A stretch of 64,000 nt of DNA from DATAXP01 sp036272935 (GCA_036272935.1 DATAXP010000124.1:1-64000), one strand, 5' to 3'; positions 7,532-17,659 are shown, counted from the first letter of the stretch. The notes: a model not told the origin generated them from the sequence alone. Numbers and translations are program-made.

Positions 7532-10093
7532 TTAAGTGGATTTCATGAGCACGGCGTGCGGTGATACGTGAGCCATCGCCGCCGTTAGCCGATCGACTTC
7601 TTCGTGTAGCTCGCCGATGAGCGGCGCGAAGTCGTGAGTGCCCGGCTCGCGCGCGAGTTGTTCCAGCCGGAAGGCGGCGCGAGCCACAAGCCGCCCGCCC
7701 AGGGCATCGGCCGAGCCTCGTAGGGTATGCGCAGCGCGCTCGAGGTCGACATGATTCTCGTAGGCCGCCGCGGCCATCATCTGGTCCATTAGCTGCGGGC
7801 ACTGCTCGAGAAACACCACGAGCAGCTCGCGCAGCATGTCGCGGTCGTGGTGGTAGCGCTCGAGGGTAGCTTCCTCGTCGAATACTTCGGCATCGTGAGA
7901 AGGCTGGTCCGAAGGTGCTTGTTCGACCCATTCGGCGCGTTCGACCATTGCCAGCAACGATTCCGCGGTGATCGGCTTGGCAAGGTAATCGCTCATTCCG
8001 GCGGCCAGGCAGCGTTCGCGATCACCCTTCATGGCGTTGGCCGTCATGGCGATGATCGGAATATGTCTTCCGGTCCGTAGTTCTCGGCGGCGGAGTTCGG
8101 CCGTGGCCTGGATGCCGTCCATTTCGGGCATTTGCATGTCCATCAGGATCAGGTCGAACCGCTGCGCGTCGCAGCAGGCAAGCGCCTCGATCCCATTATT
8201 CGCCACGGCGACGTGATGCCCGCGGCGCTTCAAAATTCCGACCGCGACGGTCTGGTTGATTACCCCGTCCTCGACGAGCAGAATCTGCCGTGGTTGCGCC
8301 GTTCGATCGTTAAACGACGGCTTGCGGGCGACCGCTACCGAAGCATGATGATCGCTGGCTCGATCGAGCCCAAACGTCGCCGTGAAGTGGAACGTGCTTC
8401 CTGCGCCAGGTTGGCTCTCCACCCAAATGCGACCGCGCATCATGTCGACAAGCTGCGATGTGATGGCCAACCCCAGCCCGGTGCCGCCGAACTTGCGCGA
8501 CATCGACGAATCGGCCTGGCTGAATGCTGCGAAGACCGCCTGCTGCTTGTCGGCAGGAATACCGATGCCAGTATCGCGCACGCGAAACTGAAGGCAGATT
8601 TCGTCGTTCTGGCGCGATTCTTCCTCGACCGCGAGCACCACCTCGCCGCGACGCGTGAATTTGATGGCGTTGCCGCAAAGGTTCACGATGATCTGCCGCA
8701 GTCGCCCGGGGTCGCCGATGAGTGCCGTAGGCAGCTCGTGCGGCAAACGACACAGAAGCTTGGTCTCCTGTTCGGCGGCGCGCTGTGCGAGCATCGTCAG
8801 GCTGTTCTCGACGTTCTCGCGCAAGTCGAACGCAATCGCTTCGAGTTCCAGCTTGCCCGCCTCGATTTTCGAGAAGTCGAGAATATCGTTCAGTAGCCGC
8901 AGCAGGGCGTGGGCCGACTGCTTGATGATCTCGAGGTTGGAACGCAGTTCCTGTGAAAGTGCGCCTTGGAGAATGAGATCGGTCATGCCGATGATGCCGT
9001 TCATCGGCGTGCGGATCTCGTGGCTCATGTTCGCCAGGAAATCGCTCTTGGCCTGATTGGCGGCTTCTGCCACGTCTTTCGCCGCTTGCAGCTCGAGTTG
9101 CGATCGCGTCAGGTTGGCCGCCACGATTTGCAACTCGTCGTACAAGGCGGCGCGGGCTTCGACCACCTCGGCCTTGGCCCGGGCCTTTACCGCTTCGAGT
9201 TCTTTGCTCTTCAGCTCTTCGAGGATGCGCTGATTCTCTTCCTGGTAGAACTTGCGGCGTAGCAGGGCGCGAATCCGCCCTTTCAGCACGGCCAGGTCAC
9301 TCGACTTGCCGACGAAATCATCGGCGCCGGCTTCCAAGGCCCGCGTCAGGTCTTCTTTGTTTTCGTGTCCCGTGAGCATCAGCACCGCGATCGGCGTGGC
9401 CATCGAGGTGCGGCGCTCGTTGATTTGCCGGCAGACGTCGATGCCGTTCATCCCGGGCATCACCAGGTCGACCAGCACGCAGTCGAACGTCTCGGTCGAC
9501 AGCAGTCGCAGCCCTTCGGGACCATTGAGTGCCCGGTCAACATGGTATCCTTCGCGGCCAAGCTGCTCGGCCAGATGCGTAAGATAAGTGGGGCTGTCGT
9601 CGATCGTGAGCAGCCGGGCCCGCCGGAACGTGGCGTCGGCCGGGCTTAAAATCGACGACATCGAAGTGGTCTTGCTCAATAAGGCGCGGATTCGCAGCAC
9701 CAGGATGTCGGTGTCGGCCGACTTGTGAACAAAGTCGTCGGCGCCGCTCTCCAGGCCGCGCAGCTCGACGTCGCCGGCATCTTCCACCGTGAGCATGATG
9801 ATCGGCATGCGCCGCGTGTCGACGTTCATCCGCAGGCGCCGGCAGAATTCGTCGCCGCGCACGCCGGGTAGATAGTAATCGACGACGATCATATCGGGCG
9901 GACGACGGCTCAACTCATCCATCGCCAACTCGGCCGTCGCCACCCAGACGACGTCCCAACCTTGTTTCTCCAGCACATGGCAAACGTTTAACGCCTGCGT
10001 GTGCGAGTCCTCAACCAGCAAGATGCGCAGCTTCTTCGCGACGATCTTGTGGTTGACCGGCGTTGGCGGCGTTTCGACGGCTTGGATCGTCAT
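7532..10093 (-). CDS. Multi-receiver hybrid kinase (REC-REC-HisKA-HATPase-REC-HPt)
   Basis: An 853-residue phosphorelay hub. REC1 has Asp72 (VVDYYLPGVRG) and REC2 Asp209 (LVDLVMPGMNG). A long coiled coil at about 280-345 leads to HisKA with His358 in NMSHEIRTPMNG. The ATPase domain has NLCGNAIKFT, DTGIGIPAD and GTGLGLAI. REC3 has Asp652 (LMDMQMPEMDG), and a C-terminal HPt carries His789 in AAHTLRGSADALGG. Two receivers ahead of the kinase core mean it can take phosphoryl input from outside, most simply the CheA of this operon. The ATG overlaps the cheB stop by 4 bp (ATGA), implying translational coupling. It is soluble, with no membrane segment. Confidence 0.93.
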   Translation of the reverse strand: MTIQAVETPPTPVNHKIVAKKLRILLVEDSHTQALNVCHVLEKQGWDVVWVATAELAMDELSRRPPDMIVVDYYLPGVRGDEFCRRLRMNVDTRRMPIIMLTVEDAGDVELRGLESGADDFVHKSADTDILVLRIRALLSKTTSMSSILSPADATFRRARLLTIDDSPTYLTHLAEQLGREGYHVDRALNGPEGLRLLSTETFDCVLVDLVMPGMNGIDVCRQINERRTSMATPIAVLMLTGHENKEDLTRALEAGADDFVGKSSDLAVLKGRIRALLRRKFYQEENQRILEELKSKELEAVKARAKAEVVEARAALYDELQIVAANLTRSQLELQAAKDVAEAANQAKSDFLANMSHEIRTPMNGIIGMTDLILQGALSQELRSNLEIIKQSAHALLRLLNDILDFSKIEAGKLELEAIAFDLRENVENSLTMLAQRAAEQETKLLCRLPHELPTALIGDPGRLRQIIVNLCGNAIKFTRRGEVVLAVEEESRQNDEICLQFRVRDTGIGIPADKQQAVFAAFSQADSSMSRKFGGTGLGLAITSQLVDMMRGRIWVESQPGAGSTFHFTATFGLDRASDHHASVAVARKPSFNDRTAQPRQILLVEDGVINQTVAVGILKRRGHHVAVANNGIEALACCDAQRFDLILMDMQMPEMDGIQATAELRRRELRTGRHIPIIAMTANAMKGDRERCLAAGMSDYLAKPITAESLLAMVERAEWVEQAPSDQPSHDAEVFDEEATLERYHHDRDMLRELLVVFLEQCPQLMDQMMAAAAYENHVDLERAAHTLRGSADALGGRLVARAAFRLEQLAREPGTHDFAPLIGELHEEVDRLTAAMAHVSPHAVLMKST

Positions 10094-11256
10094 GGCGATG
10101 GCTCGTCGCTCGCAGCGCCGACGCCGGCAGAGTGCACAAGTTTCATGACGCGCGGCCCGATGGCGTGCAGCGGCAGCGACTCGCTGACCGCCCCCAGGCG
10201 GACCGCCACGGCGGGCATGCCGTAAACGACGGCAGTCGACTCGTCCTCGGCAATCGTGTGACCGCCGGCGCGGTGCATCGCCAGCAAGCCGGCCGCTCCG
10301 TCCTCGCCCATACCGGTCAACAGCACACCCAAGCCTTGAGTGCCGAAGCTTTCTGCAATCGACTCCAGCAGCACCGTGCCCGACGGACGTTGCAGGCAGA
10401 CCGGCTCGCCATCGGCAACGCGCAGTCCCTCGCGGGCTACGTAAAGGTGCTTGTCGGCTGGGGCAACGTACACGACTCCGGGTTTCGGTTTCAATCCCGC
10501 CGCTGCTTCGACGACTGCCAAGGGGCTGATTTCTTTAAGCCATGCCACGAAGGCGTCGTGAAAGCTTATGGTAATGTGCTGGACCAGCGCAATGGGCGCC
10601 GGAAAATCGCTGGGCAGGCTCTTCAACAGAGCGTCGAGCGCATTCGGCCCACCGGTCGAGGCGACGACGCCCATCATGCGAATCGACCCGGCGGCGCGAC
10701 GAGCGCTTGCCATCGGCGCACGAGCGTTGCCCTGCGGTCGCGGAGTAACGGGACCCGGTTGGAAGCGTTGGCGCACCACGTTTACCTGGCTCATGATCAC
10801 CAAGCGCGTGCAGAGCTGCTCGCCCAGCACTGCGTAATCGGCGGGTGTCGAAAGCACCGGCTTTTCCAGCACCGCCAGCGCTCCGGCTCGCAGGGCGTTC
10901 ATCGAGATGCGCAAATCGTCGGCGTCGACGCTGGCGGCAACGACGACAATCGGCGTCGGCCGGTCGGCCATGATGCGGCGGGTCGCCTCGAAGCCGTTCA
11001 TGCCGGGCAGTCGGATGTCCATCGAGATCACGTCGGGCGCTGCCTTGCGCAGAATCTTCAACGCCTGTTCGGCGCTCCTGGCGGTCGCGACGACCTGGAG
11101 TCGCGGGTCGCGCCCGATCAGCGACTCGAGCAGCTCGCAGACCACCGGCGAATCCTCGACGATCATTACGCGAACCGGCCTGATCGGGGCGCTGCGGCGC
11201 GGACCACGCGTCGCCGCGGCGCTCCGAGAGTTGTGATGCTGCGTTGAGAACGACAT
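10090..11256 (-). CDS. cheB: Chemotaxis protein-glutamate methylesterase CheB
   Basis: 388 residues. A receiver domain has MIVEDSP and phospho-acceptor Asp80 in SMDIRLPGMNG. A linker then leads to the methylesterase domain with the catalytic triad Ser200 (VASTGGPNA), His227 (LVQHIT) and Asp319 (TGMGEDG). The enzyme removes methyl groups (or deamidates Gln) on the MCP and opposes the CheR encoded four genes upstream. It is activated by phosphoryl transfer from CheA. It lies 15 bp after the cheA stop and overlaps the following hybrid kinase by 4 bp. The first 25 residues are a low-complexity basic extension, so the true start could be slightly downstream. Confidence 0.95.
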   Translation of the reverse strand: MSFSTQHHNSRSAAATRGPRRSAPIRPVRVMIVEDSPVVCELLESLIGRDPRLQVVATARSAEQALKILRKAAPDVISMDIRLPGMNGFEATRRIMADRPTPIVVVAASVDADDLRISMNALRAGALAVLEKPVLSTPADYAVLGEQLCTRLVIMSQVNVVRQRFQPGPVTPRPQGNARAPMASARRAAGSIRMMGVVASTGGPNALDALLKSLPSDFPAPIALVQHITISFHDAFVAWLKEISPLAVVEAAAGLKPKPGVVYVAPADKHLYVAREGLRVADGEPVCLQRPSGTVLLESIAESFGTQGLGVLLTGMGEDGAAGLLAMHRAGGHTIAEDESTAVVYGMPAVAVRLGAVSESLPLHAIGPRVMKLVHSAGVGAASDEPSP

Positions 11257-11271
11257 GGCACCGACACCGCT

Positions 11272-13908
11272 TCAGATGATTTGGCGGATCGTGTTCAACA
11301 AGTCTTCGTGATCGAATTTGCGCTTCACGATGTAAGCGTCGGCACCCAGCGACAGCCCGCGCTCCTGGTCCTCGGTCTTATCCAACGACGTGACCAGGAT
11401 CACCGGCAGGTTTGCGAGCCGCTTATCGGCCTTCATCTCCCCCAACAGACCGAAACCGTCGAGCCGAGGCATTTGCACGTCGGAGATCACAAGGTCGATG
11501 CCGTGTCGCTCGCTGTCGAGCTGTGCCAGGGCTTCGATCCCGTCAACGGCAATGCGCACGTCGTATCCATGTGCCTCAAGCAACGTCTTCTCGAGCGTCC
11601 GTGTGGTGAACGAATCGTCGACGATCAACACCGTGGATCGTCGCAGTTCAGTGGCTTGAGCGGCCGACTTGATCGGCGACATCCGCGGTGCGGACTTGAA
11701 GTCTCCGATCAATTCGGCCGGGTTGATCACAAGAGCGACGGTGCCATCTTCCAAGAACACACCTCCGGCGAAGCGCGTGATGGCCGCAGCAGGCCCGTCC
11801 AGTTCGTTGACCAGGCAATCGCGTTCAGCGACGCACGACGCAAAGCCGACGGCGAGGCGTCGGTTGCCGGCGCGCAGGATAGCCACCTGCAATTCGTCGC
11901 CGTCCAACTGTTCGTCGGGATTTTCGATGCGCAGCAGTTGCGCCAGGCCGATCAGCGGCACGAGGTCGCGCTGAAAATGCACGATCGGCTGACGTTCGAC
12001 CGTTTCGATGTCGGCAACCTTGATCCGCAGGAGCCGTTCGATCGCATGCAACGGAATGGCGAACGACTGGCCGGCACAAGCGACGAACAGCAGACGATGG
12101 GTGGCGATCGACACGGGAACGGAGATTTGGATCGCCGCTCCTGGCGTCGACTTCGGGCACAAATGCACATCGCCTTGCAGCCGCGCGACGGCCTGCGACA
12201 CGACCGACAGACCGATACCGCGACCCGATAACTCGGTAACCAACCCCGAGGTGGAGAAGCCGGGCTGAAAGATCAGCCGAGCCAGCTCGTCGGGCGCGTG
12301 TCGCCCGGTGTCGGCGCGAGCGATCAGCCCTTGCTCGGCGGCGACCTCGGCGACACGCGCCAGGTCGATGCCGCGGCCGTCGTCGTCCACCAGGATTCGC
12401 AATCGGTTGCCGCAGGTTTCGATCCGCAACTCGATCCGCCCCGTTTCGCTCTTGCCGCGCTTCGTGCGCTCCGCGGGATGCTCGATGCCGTGCGTGACCG
12501 CGTTGCGGAGCATGTGCATCAGCGGGTCTTTGAGCGTTTGCAGGACCATGCGATCGGCCATCGCATCGAGCCCCGTCACGCTGAACTCAAGGTGCTTGGC
12601 CTCGTCGCGGGCGAGGTCGCGAACCATCTTGCGAAAGCCCTGGAACACGCTTTCGGCCGGTGCCATCCGGGCTTGCCGGACATCCTTCTGCAACTGGTCG
12701 CCGAGCAGTGAGAGTTGCCAGCAGTTCCGCCGCTGCAACAGCCGCACACGGCGCGTATGGCTCGCCAGGGTTCGCAGCTGCGAGTCGACGGAGTCGAGGT
12801 AGCGTCCGACGCGGGCCAACTCGGGGCGCGTGCCGAAGTGGTGCAGGCTCACTTCGGCTGCTTTGCGCAGCGATTCGCGTTGGCGCTGCATTTCGTCGAT
12901 TTGCGTGCAGAGCTGCTGAATCTCCTGCGAGACGCGGTTCTGCCGCTGACTTTCGACGTGCAACTGCCCGGCCGAGCGCACCAGCCGGTCGAGGCTTGCG
13001 GTCGTGACGCGCACCACGTCGAGTTGCAACGGCAACACTGGCGGCTGTGGTACAGACAGTTCGTTGGCCGGCTCGGGGCGGGATGGCCGGCCTGAGTCGA
13101 GACCAAGCAAAGCTTCGAGCGCTTCAAGCACATGCGCCGGCAGAGGCGCCTCGCCGCCGGTAGCAAGCGCGGCCATCGCCTGCTTCACCGCGTCGAGCGT
13201 CGAAGCAATGAGTGAACACGCCTGTTGATCCAGCGTGAGTGTTTGGTCACGCACCCGGGCAAACAGCGATTCCAGCCGTTCGCCGAGGCGGGCCACGTCG
13301 AGAAGCCCGCACAGGCGCGCCGCCCCTTTCAGACTGTGGGCCATCCGAAAGCATTCGCTGGCACGATCGCCGCCGATTTCGCCTGGAGCCTGTGCGACTT
13401 CCGCCAGCACGCGGCGAATGACTGCCACGCACTGCTTGTGTTCGATTTGAAACGCGGCTCGCAACCGATCGGCGATCTCGTCGTTGGGCGCCGCCGGCAA
13501 GGCGGCACTTGGCTGGCGCTCAAGCACGCAGTCGATGGCGGTCAATGCCGCATCGACCTCTGGCGGCGGCTTGTGGCTGGCCAGCGCCGCCATCCAGTCT
13601 TCGGTCAGGTCGAGTGCCAGGTTCACCGCCCGCACAACGTCGCGATCGACCCGCACGCCATGCTGCTGCATGCGCGCGAACAGCGTTTCCAAGCGATGGC
13701 TCAAGGTTTCGACGGGGCGCAGCGCGCAAATGCGCGCGCCGCCTTTCAAGCTGTGGGCGCGGCGAAACGCTTCCTCCAGCTCCGCGTCGCCGCCCGGACT
13801 GTCGTTGTGGGACAGGCAATCGATCAGCTTGCGGATCGCCTCGAGGTGTTCGCGGTGCTCGACCTGGAATGCGCCGAGGACCTGTTCGTCGATGTCTGCC
13901 ATAGCCAA
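11272..13908 (-). CDS. cheA: CheA-type histidine kinase with two HPt domains and C-terminal receiver
   Basis: 878 residues. HPt1 has His52 and HPt2 His191, both in AHSLKG motifs. A coiled-coil/dimerisation region at about 290-400 (DEMQRQRESL) is followed by the CheA ATPase domain (HMLRNAVTHGIEHP, DDGRGIDL, GRGIGLSVV). A CheW-like coupling domain (about 600-735) and a receiver with Asp810 in ISDVQMPRLDG complete it. Receiver fusion to CheA is typical of Wsp, Frz and other alternative-function arrays rather than flagellar chemotaxis. The duplicated HPt gives two phosphorylation sites. It sits between mcp and cheB. An ATG two codons in is an equally good start. Confidence 0.95.
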   Translation of the reverse strand: MAMADIDEQVLGAFQVEHREHLEAIRKLIDCLSHNDSPGGDAELEEAFRRAHSLKGGARICALRPVETLSHRLETLFARMQQHGVRVDRDVVRAVNLALDLTEDWMAALASHKPPPEVDAALTAIDCVLERQPSAALPAAPNDEIADRLRAAFQIEHKQCVAVIRRVLAEVAQAPGEIGGDRASECFRMAHSLKGAARLCGLLDVARLGERLESLFARVRDQTLTLDQQACSLIASTLDAVKQAMAALATGGEAPLPAHVLEALEALLGLDSGRPSRPEPANELSVPQPPVLPLQLDVVRVTTASLDRLVRSAGQLHVESQRQNRVSQEIQQLCTQIDEMQRQRESLRKAAEVSLHHFGTRPELARVGRYLDSVDSQLRTLASHTRRVRLLQRRNCWQLSLLGDQLQKDVRQARMAPAESVFQGFRKMVRDLARDEAKHLEFSVTGLDAMADRMVLQTLKDPLMHMLRNAVTHGIEHPAERTKRGKSETGRIELRIETCGNRLRILVDDDGRGIDLARVAEVAAEQGLIARADTGRHAPDELARLIFQPGFSTSGLVTELSGRGIGLSVVSQAVARLQGDVHLCPKSTPGAAIQISVPVSIATHRLLFVACAGQSFAIPLHAIERLLRIKVADIETVERQPIVHFQRDLVPLIGLAQLLRIENPDEQLDGDELQVAILRAGNRRLAVGFASCVAERDCLVNELDGPAAAITRFAGGVFLEDGTVALVINPAELIGDFKSAPRMSPIKSAAQATELRRSTVLIVDDSFTTRTLEKTLLEAHGYDVRIAVDGIEALAQLDSERHGIDLVISDVQMPRLDGFGLLGEMKADKRLANLPVILVTSLDKTEDQERGLSLGADAYIVKRKFDHEDLLNTIRQII

Positions 13909-13956
13909 GCTGCGCGGAAGAATAAAAAGGATGCGTGAGATTGAAGGCCGCTCGGC

Positions 13957-15564
13957 TCAATTGAGCTTGTAGTTCGACACGGCACGCCGCAGTTGCTGGC
14001 TGAGCGCGGTCAGATTGGCGACCGCCTTCTCGTGCTGCGAAGTACTGGCTGCCGTTTGCTCGGCTGCCTGGCGGATCGACTGCATCCCTTGTGTGACCTG
14101 CTCGAAACCGATCTGCTGCTGATTCGCGGCGCCGATGATCTGCTGGAACGCCTGGATGCTGGATTCGGTCGTTTCGGAAACCGAGTGGATGGTCTGTTCG
14201 CTGACGTCGGTCTGCTTCTTGCCCGATTCGACGCGCTTCACTGCTTCCTCGGTGAGCATCACTGAAGTGTTGATCCCCTTCTGAATCTCGCCGAGAATCG
14301 CCCGCACCTGCACCGTGCATTCCTTCGCCTGGTCGGCGAGGTTCTTCATCTCGTTGGCCACCACCGAGAAGCGGCTTCCCTCGCTGCCGGCCGAGACCGC
14401 CTCGATCGTGGCATTCAGCGCCAGCAAGTTCGACTGCTCGGCAATCTCGTTGACCGTGGCAATGATCTCGCCGACTGCCTGCGCCTTTTCGCTCAAAGCG
14501 ACGATGTTCTCGGCCACCTCTTCCACCTGTTCGCGGATTGCCTGCATTGTGGCGTTGGTGTTCTGCACGGCTTGAATGCCGGATTTGCTTGTCGCCGACG
14601 CTGCTTCGGCCGCGGTGGCCACCTGCTTGGCGCGATCGATGATTTCGGAACCCGACCGGCTCGTCTCGGCCATCGTGCTGGTGATCTGCTGGATGGCGGT
14701 CGCTTGTTCCTTAGTGCTGGCCGCCTGCTGCTGCGTGGAAGCCATGATCTCGGCGGCCGCGTTGTTGATGTTGCCCGTGACGCTGACGGTCTGAGTGGCA
14801 AGGTCCTTCAGGCCGTCGAGCATCTGGTTGAACACCGCGGCGAGATGTCCCAACTCGTCTTTGCCGGCGTAAGTCAGCTTCTCAGCCGTCAGGTTCCCTT
14901 CGGCAATTTTTTGCGCGATCTCGACGACCTTGCTCAACGGGTTGACGATCGACCGGGCAATAAGCACGCCGGCCACTTGCGTGAAGATGATCGCAGCCAG
15001 CGTGCCGATGCCGATCGTGTAGACCGTGGTCTGCGCGCTCGCTTCGACCTCTGCTGTGCGGCGTTGCAGCAGCTCGCTCTCCTCTTTGCGCATCTTCAGC
15101 ACCAGCGAGCGAATCTCATCCATCATGTACTTGCCGCTGTCGTTGTTAACGACCTTGAGGGCGGCATCGAAGCCTTGGGCCTTCATGAGGCTAATCGTCT
15201 GGTCCAGCTCCTTGAGCTTGTCGCGCACCACCAGCTTCAGCTCGTCGAGTCGCCGCTGCTGATTCGGGTTGTCGTTGGTCAGGCGGCGCAGATCGTCGAA
15301 CGTCGTGTCGATCTTCGACAGTGCCGTCGCGTAAGGTTCCAGATAGCTTTCCTTGCCGGTGAGCAGGAACCCGCGCTGCCCGGTCTCCGCATCCTTGAGC
15401 AGCGAGATCAGCGATTCCAGGTCGGCCAACACCAGCTCGGTGTGTGCCGCGGCGCGGTTATTTGCGACCAGCGTGGTGGTGCTGCGATAAGAAAGAAAGC
15501 CCAGGCCAATCAAAATGATCGAGGCCAGCCAGTAGCCTCCGCCAATCTTCTTCGCAACGGTCAT
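13957..15564 (-). CDS. Methyl-accepting chemotaxis protein (CHASE3-HAMP-MCP)
   Basis: 535 residues. TM1 lies at about 11-27, followed by a periplasmic CHASE3-type four-helix sensor (about 40-175, with DAETGQRGFLLTGKESYL), TM2 at about 187-205, and a HAMP linker (ARSIVNPLSKVVEIAQ). A long signalling coiled coil has the tip near IAEQSNLLALNATIEA. The protein ends SNYKLN with no CheR/CheB-tethering pentapeptide, so the TPR-bearing CheR may find it in another way. The ligand is unknown, and CHASE3 gives no specificity. It lies 2 bp after the cheW stop and 48 bp before cheA, within the operon. Confidence 0.95.
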   Translation of the reverse strand: MTVAKKIGGGYWLASIILIGLGFLSYRSTTTLVANNRAAAHTELVLADLESLISLLKDAETGQRGFLLTGKESYLEPYATALSKIDTTFDDLRRLTNDNPNQQRRLDELKLVVRDKLKELDQTISLMKAQGFDAALKVVNNDSGKYMMDEIRSLVLKMRKEESELLQRRTAEVEASAQTTVYTIGIGTLAAIIFTQVAGVLIARSIVNPLSKVVEIAQKIAEGNLTAEKLTYAGKDELGHLAAVFNQMLDGLKDLATQTVSVTGNINNAAAEIMASTQQQAASTKEQATAIQQITSTMAETSRSGSEIIDRAKQVATAAEAASATSKSGIQAVQNTNATMQAIREQVEEVAENIVALSEKAQAVGEIIATVNEIAEQSNLLALNATIEAVSAGSEGSRFSVVANEMKNLADQAKECTVQVRAILGEIQKGINTSVMLTEEAVKRVESGKKQTDVSEQTIHSVSETTESSIQAFQQIIGAANQQQIGFEQVTQGMQSIRQAAEQTAASTSQHEKAVANLTALSQQLRRAVSNYKLN

Positions 15565-15566
15565 CG

Positions 15567-16160
15567 TTATGTCTCCCCGGTTCGATGAGTGTTCAAGTGG
15601 AAATGGCGAAAGAGTGCCGGCACGTCAAGCACGATTACGTTGTCGGAAGTAACTCCGCGGACGTAACGGCCATCGACGTTCGACATCTGCTCGCTGGGAC
15701 GAGCCAGCGAACCCAAGGCGATAGGCGTGACCCGCTCGACCTGGTCGACGTGCGCGCAAACCAGATGTTCTTCGTGCCGCAACACGACCAAGTGGCTCGA
15801 GGTCGACGCGTCGGACGATGGCAGTCCGATCATCTGGCGCAGGTCGATCACCGAGCGGACGTCGCCGCGAAGGTTCATGACACCCGCCAGCCACGGCGGC
15901 CCACCGGGCACGGGCGTGCAAGCCGTCAGGGGCGTAACCACGGTTACACTCGCCAACTCAACGGCGTACGTTTCGGGCGCCAGCTTGAAGAGCAGGACCG
16001 GCGTCGTGGCGTCGGAACTGCTTGGCGCAGTCCGTGCAGCCAGCCGTGCTGCCCGCTGCTGGTACACGGTTGCCAGCCGGTCGTCGTCGCGGGAATCTGT
16101 CGTGTTCATTTCCGTGCCGCGCTGGGCACACTGATTCGTGAGTGGGGCAGACTCGATCAT
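15567..16160 (-). CDS. cheW: CheW coupling protein
   Basis: 197 residues with the CheW fold after a roughly 45-residue polar N-terminal extension. Recognisable blocks are LLFKLAPETYAVELASVT, the GGPPWLAGVMNLRGDV loop that contacts CheA and receptor, and VDQVERVTPI. It bridges the MCP and CheA. Its ATG overlaps the cheR stop by 4 bp and its stop lies 2 bp before mcp, so the three are translationally linked. An internal ATG (MNTTDSRDD) after about 17 codons is an alternative start. This is the second CheW of the operon, as in Wsp systems, where one CheW serves the receptor and the other CheR. Confidence 0.92.
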   Translation of the reverse strand: MIESAPLTNQCAQRGTEMNTTDSRDDDRLATVYQQRAARLAARTAPSSSDATTPVLLFKLAPETYAVELASVTVVTPLTACTPVPGGPPWLAGVMNLRGDVRSVIDLRQMIGLPSSDASTSSHLVVLRHEEHLVCAHVDQVERVTPIALGSLARPSEQMSNVDGRYVRGVTSDNVIVLDVPALFRHFHLNTHRTGET

Positions 16161-17659
16161 CGAGCGGCCCTCCGTGGGGTTTTGACGGCGCCCGCTTGCT
16201 CGACCGTCGCCAGATGAACGCGCGCGAGCTTATCAAGGTCCGACACGCGCAATTCGTCGGCGCCGACAATGGGCTGCTCCGGGGGAAGCTCAGCCAGAAG
16301 TACCAAAACATTGCGGAACGATCGCCGAGCGATATCGGACCGTCCGCGCTTCTGCGCTGTCAGCCCCAGGTAGTAATGGGCCAGCACGTACGATCGGTCG
16401 AGATACACGGCTCGCCGCAACGCCTGCTCGGCCCGGTCGTGTTCCCCAAGTTGCTCGAGGATCAGCCCATGGTAGAAATGAGCCGCGGGATCGAGCTTGT
16501 CGGCAGCCAGGATGCGCTGGCAGCAAACGTGGGCCTCATCGAGTTGGCCTGAATCGGCAAGCACGCGCAGAGTTGCAAGCTCTGCGACGTGTCTCGCCGT
16601 GGGAGCCGCTGCCGTCGCCGTTGCCGAGGTTGCCAAGCGGCACCCGGGCAAGGTGGCGGCACGGAGTGTGTGCAATTGCTGTAGCCGATGAGTTGCCGAA
16701 TCACTGTGCTCGACAAATGCGGCTGGCGGCAGGTGTCGCGATGCGGACACGGCAACATTGGCGTGGCGGTCCGGTGCTTGCCGACCGCGGTTTTCGTCGC
16801 GCTTCTGGTATAGCACGGCTCCATCGGCAGTCACCGTGCGAAACGCCTGGAACATCTCGACGTTCGGTTCGGCATGGCCGACCAACAGCCATCCGCCGTC
16901 GACCAAAGCATCGTGCAAGTGCGCGACGACGCGCTGAGTGACTTCCTTAGAGAAATAGATCATCACGTTGCGACAGAGGATGATGTCGAACGCGAACAGG
17001 TTCTGCAGCAGCGAAGGAAAGGGATGCTCGACCAGGTTGTGGTATTGGAACGTGATTCCGTCGCGAAAACGGGGATGAATGCACCAACCGCCGCCGTGGC
17101 ACGAGAAGGCATCACGTTTCAGTTCTTCCGAGACCCCGCGAAACGCCCATTCCTCGAAGCAACCGCGACGAGCCCGGTTCAGGAACTCGCGGTTGATGTC
17201 GGTCGCCAGGATCGTGATGTCCCAACCGGCAACGAGGTGCGCCAGATCGCGCCGCAACAGGATCGACAGCGAATAAGGCTCGGCCCCGAACGAGCATCCC
17301 GCACTCCAGATGCGCAGCCTGCGCATGCCGCGATTGCGTTCAATCACATCGGGCAGCACAGTGTCGCGTAGCGCATCGAACGATTCGCAGTGGCGGAAGA
17401 AAAATGTTTCACCGATCGTCAGTTGCTCGACCAGCTTGTCGAGCTCGGCCGGCCCGGCTGCGTCGTCGCAAAGTAGCTCCAAGTACGAGGCGCAGCCGGG
17501 CAGGCTTAGCTCATCCATTCGCTGACCGGCATACTGGCACAGGTCGTCATCACGGTCGCGATAATACGCCAGGCCGGTCGTGGCAATGACGTGCTCCTTG
17601 AGCCGCGGATAATGCGGATCGGCAAGCAAGGACGAGTTGTGCGGTGCGGCACTATTCAC
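16157..17659 (-). CDS. cheR: CheR methyltransferase with C-terminal TPR domain
   Basis: 500 residues from the GTG at 17659, chosen because GGAGG (minus strand, 17670-17666) lies 6 nt before it. This start overlaps the preceding cheW by 8 bp. The frame extends to another GTG at 17698, which lacks such a site. The N-terminal CheR helical domain is followed by a SAM-binding methyltransferase (WSAGCSFGAEPYSLSI, ATDINREFL, CRNVMIYFS). After a low-complexity linker, a TPR region near 380-480 (AAHFYHGLILEQLGEHDRAE) resembles the TPRs of WspC and FrzF. It methylates glutamates on the MCP. The TPR probably provides receptor recognition or localisation. Confidence 0.95.
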   Translation of the reverse strand: MNSAAPHNSSLLADPHYPRLKEHVIATTGLAYYRDRDDDLCQYAGQRMDELSLPGCASYLELLCDDAAGPAELDKLVEQLTIGETFFFRHCESFDALRDTVLPDVIERNRGMRRLRIWSAGCSFGAEPYSLSILLRRDLAHLVAGWDITILATDINREFLNRARRGCFEEWAFRGVSEELKRDAFSCHGGGWCIHPRFRDGITFQYHNLVEHPFPSLLQNLFAFDIILCRNVMIYFSKEVTQRVVAHLHDALVDGGWLLVGHAEPNVEMFQAFRTVTADGAVLYQKRDENRGRQAPDRHANVAVSASRHLPPAAFVEHSDSATHRLQQLHTLRAATLPGCRLATSATATAAAPTARHVAELATLRVLADSGQLDEAHVCCQRILAADKLDPAAHFYHGLILEQLGEHDRAEQALRRAVYLDRSYVLAHYYLGLTAQKRGRSDIARRSFRNVLVLLAELPPEQPIVGADELRVSDLDKLARVHLATVEQAGAVKTPRRAAR

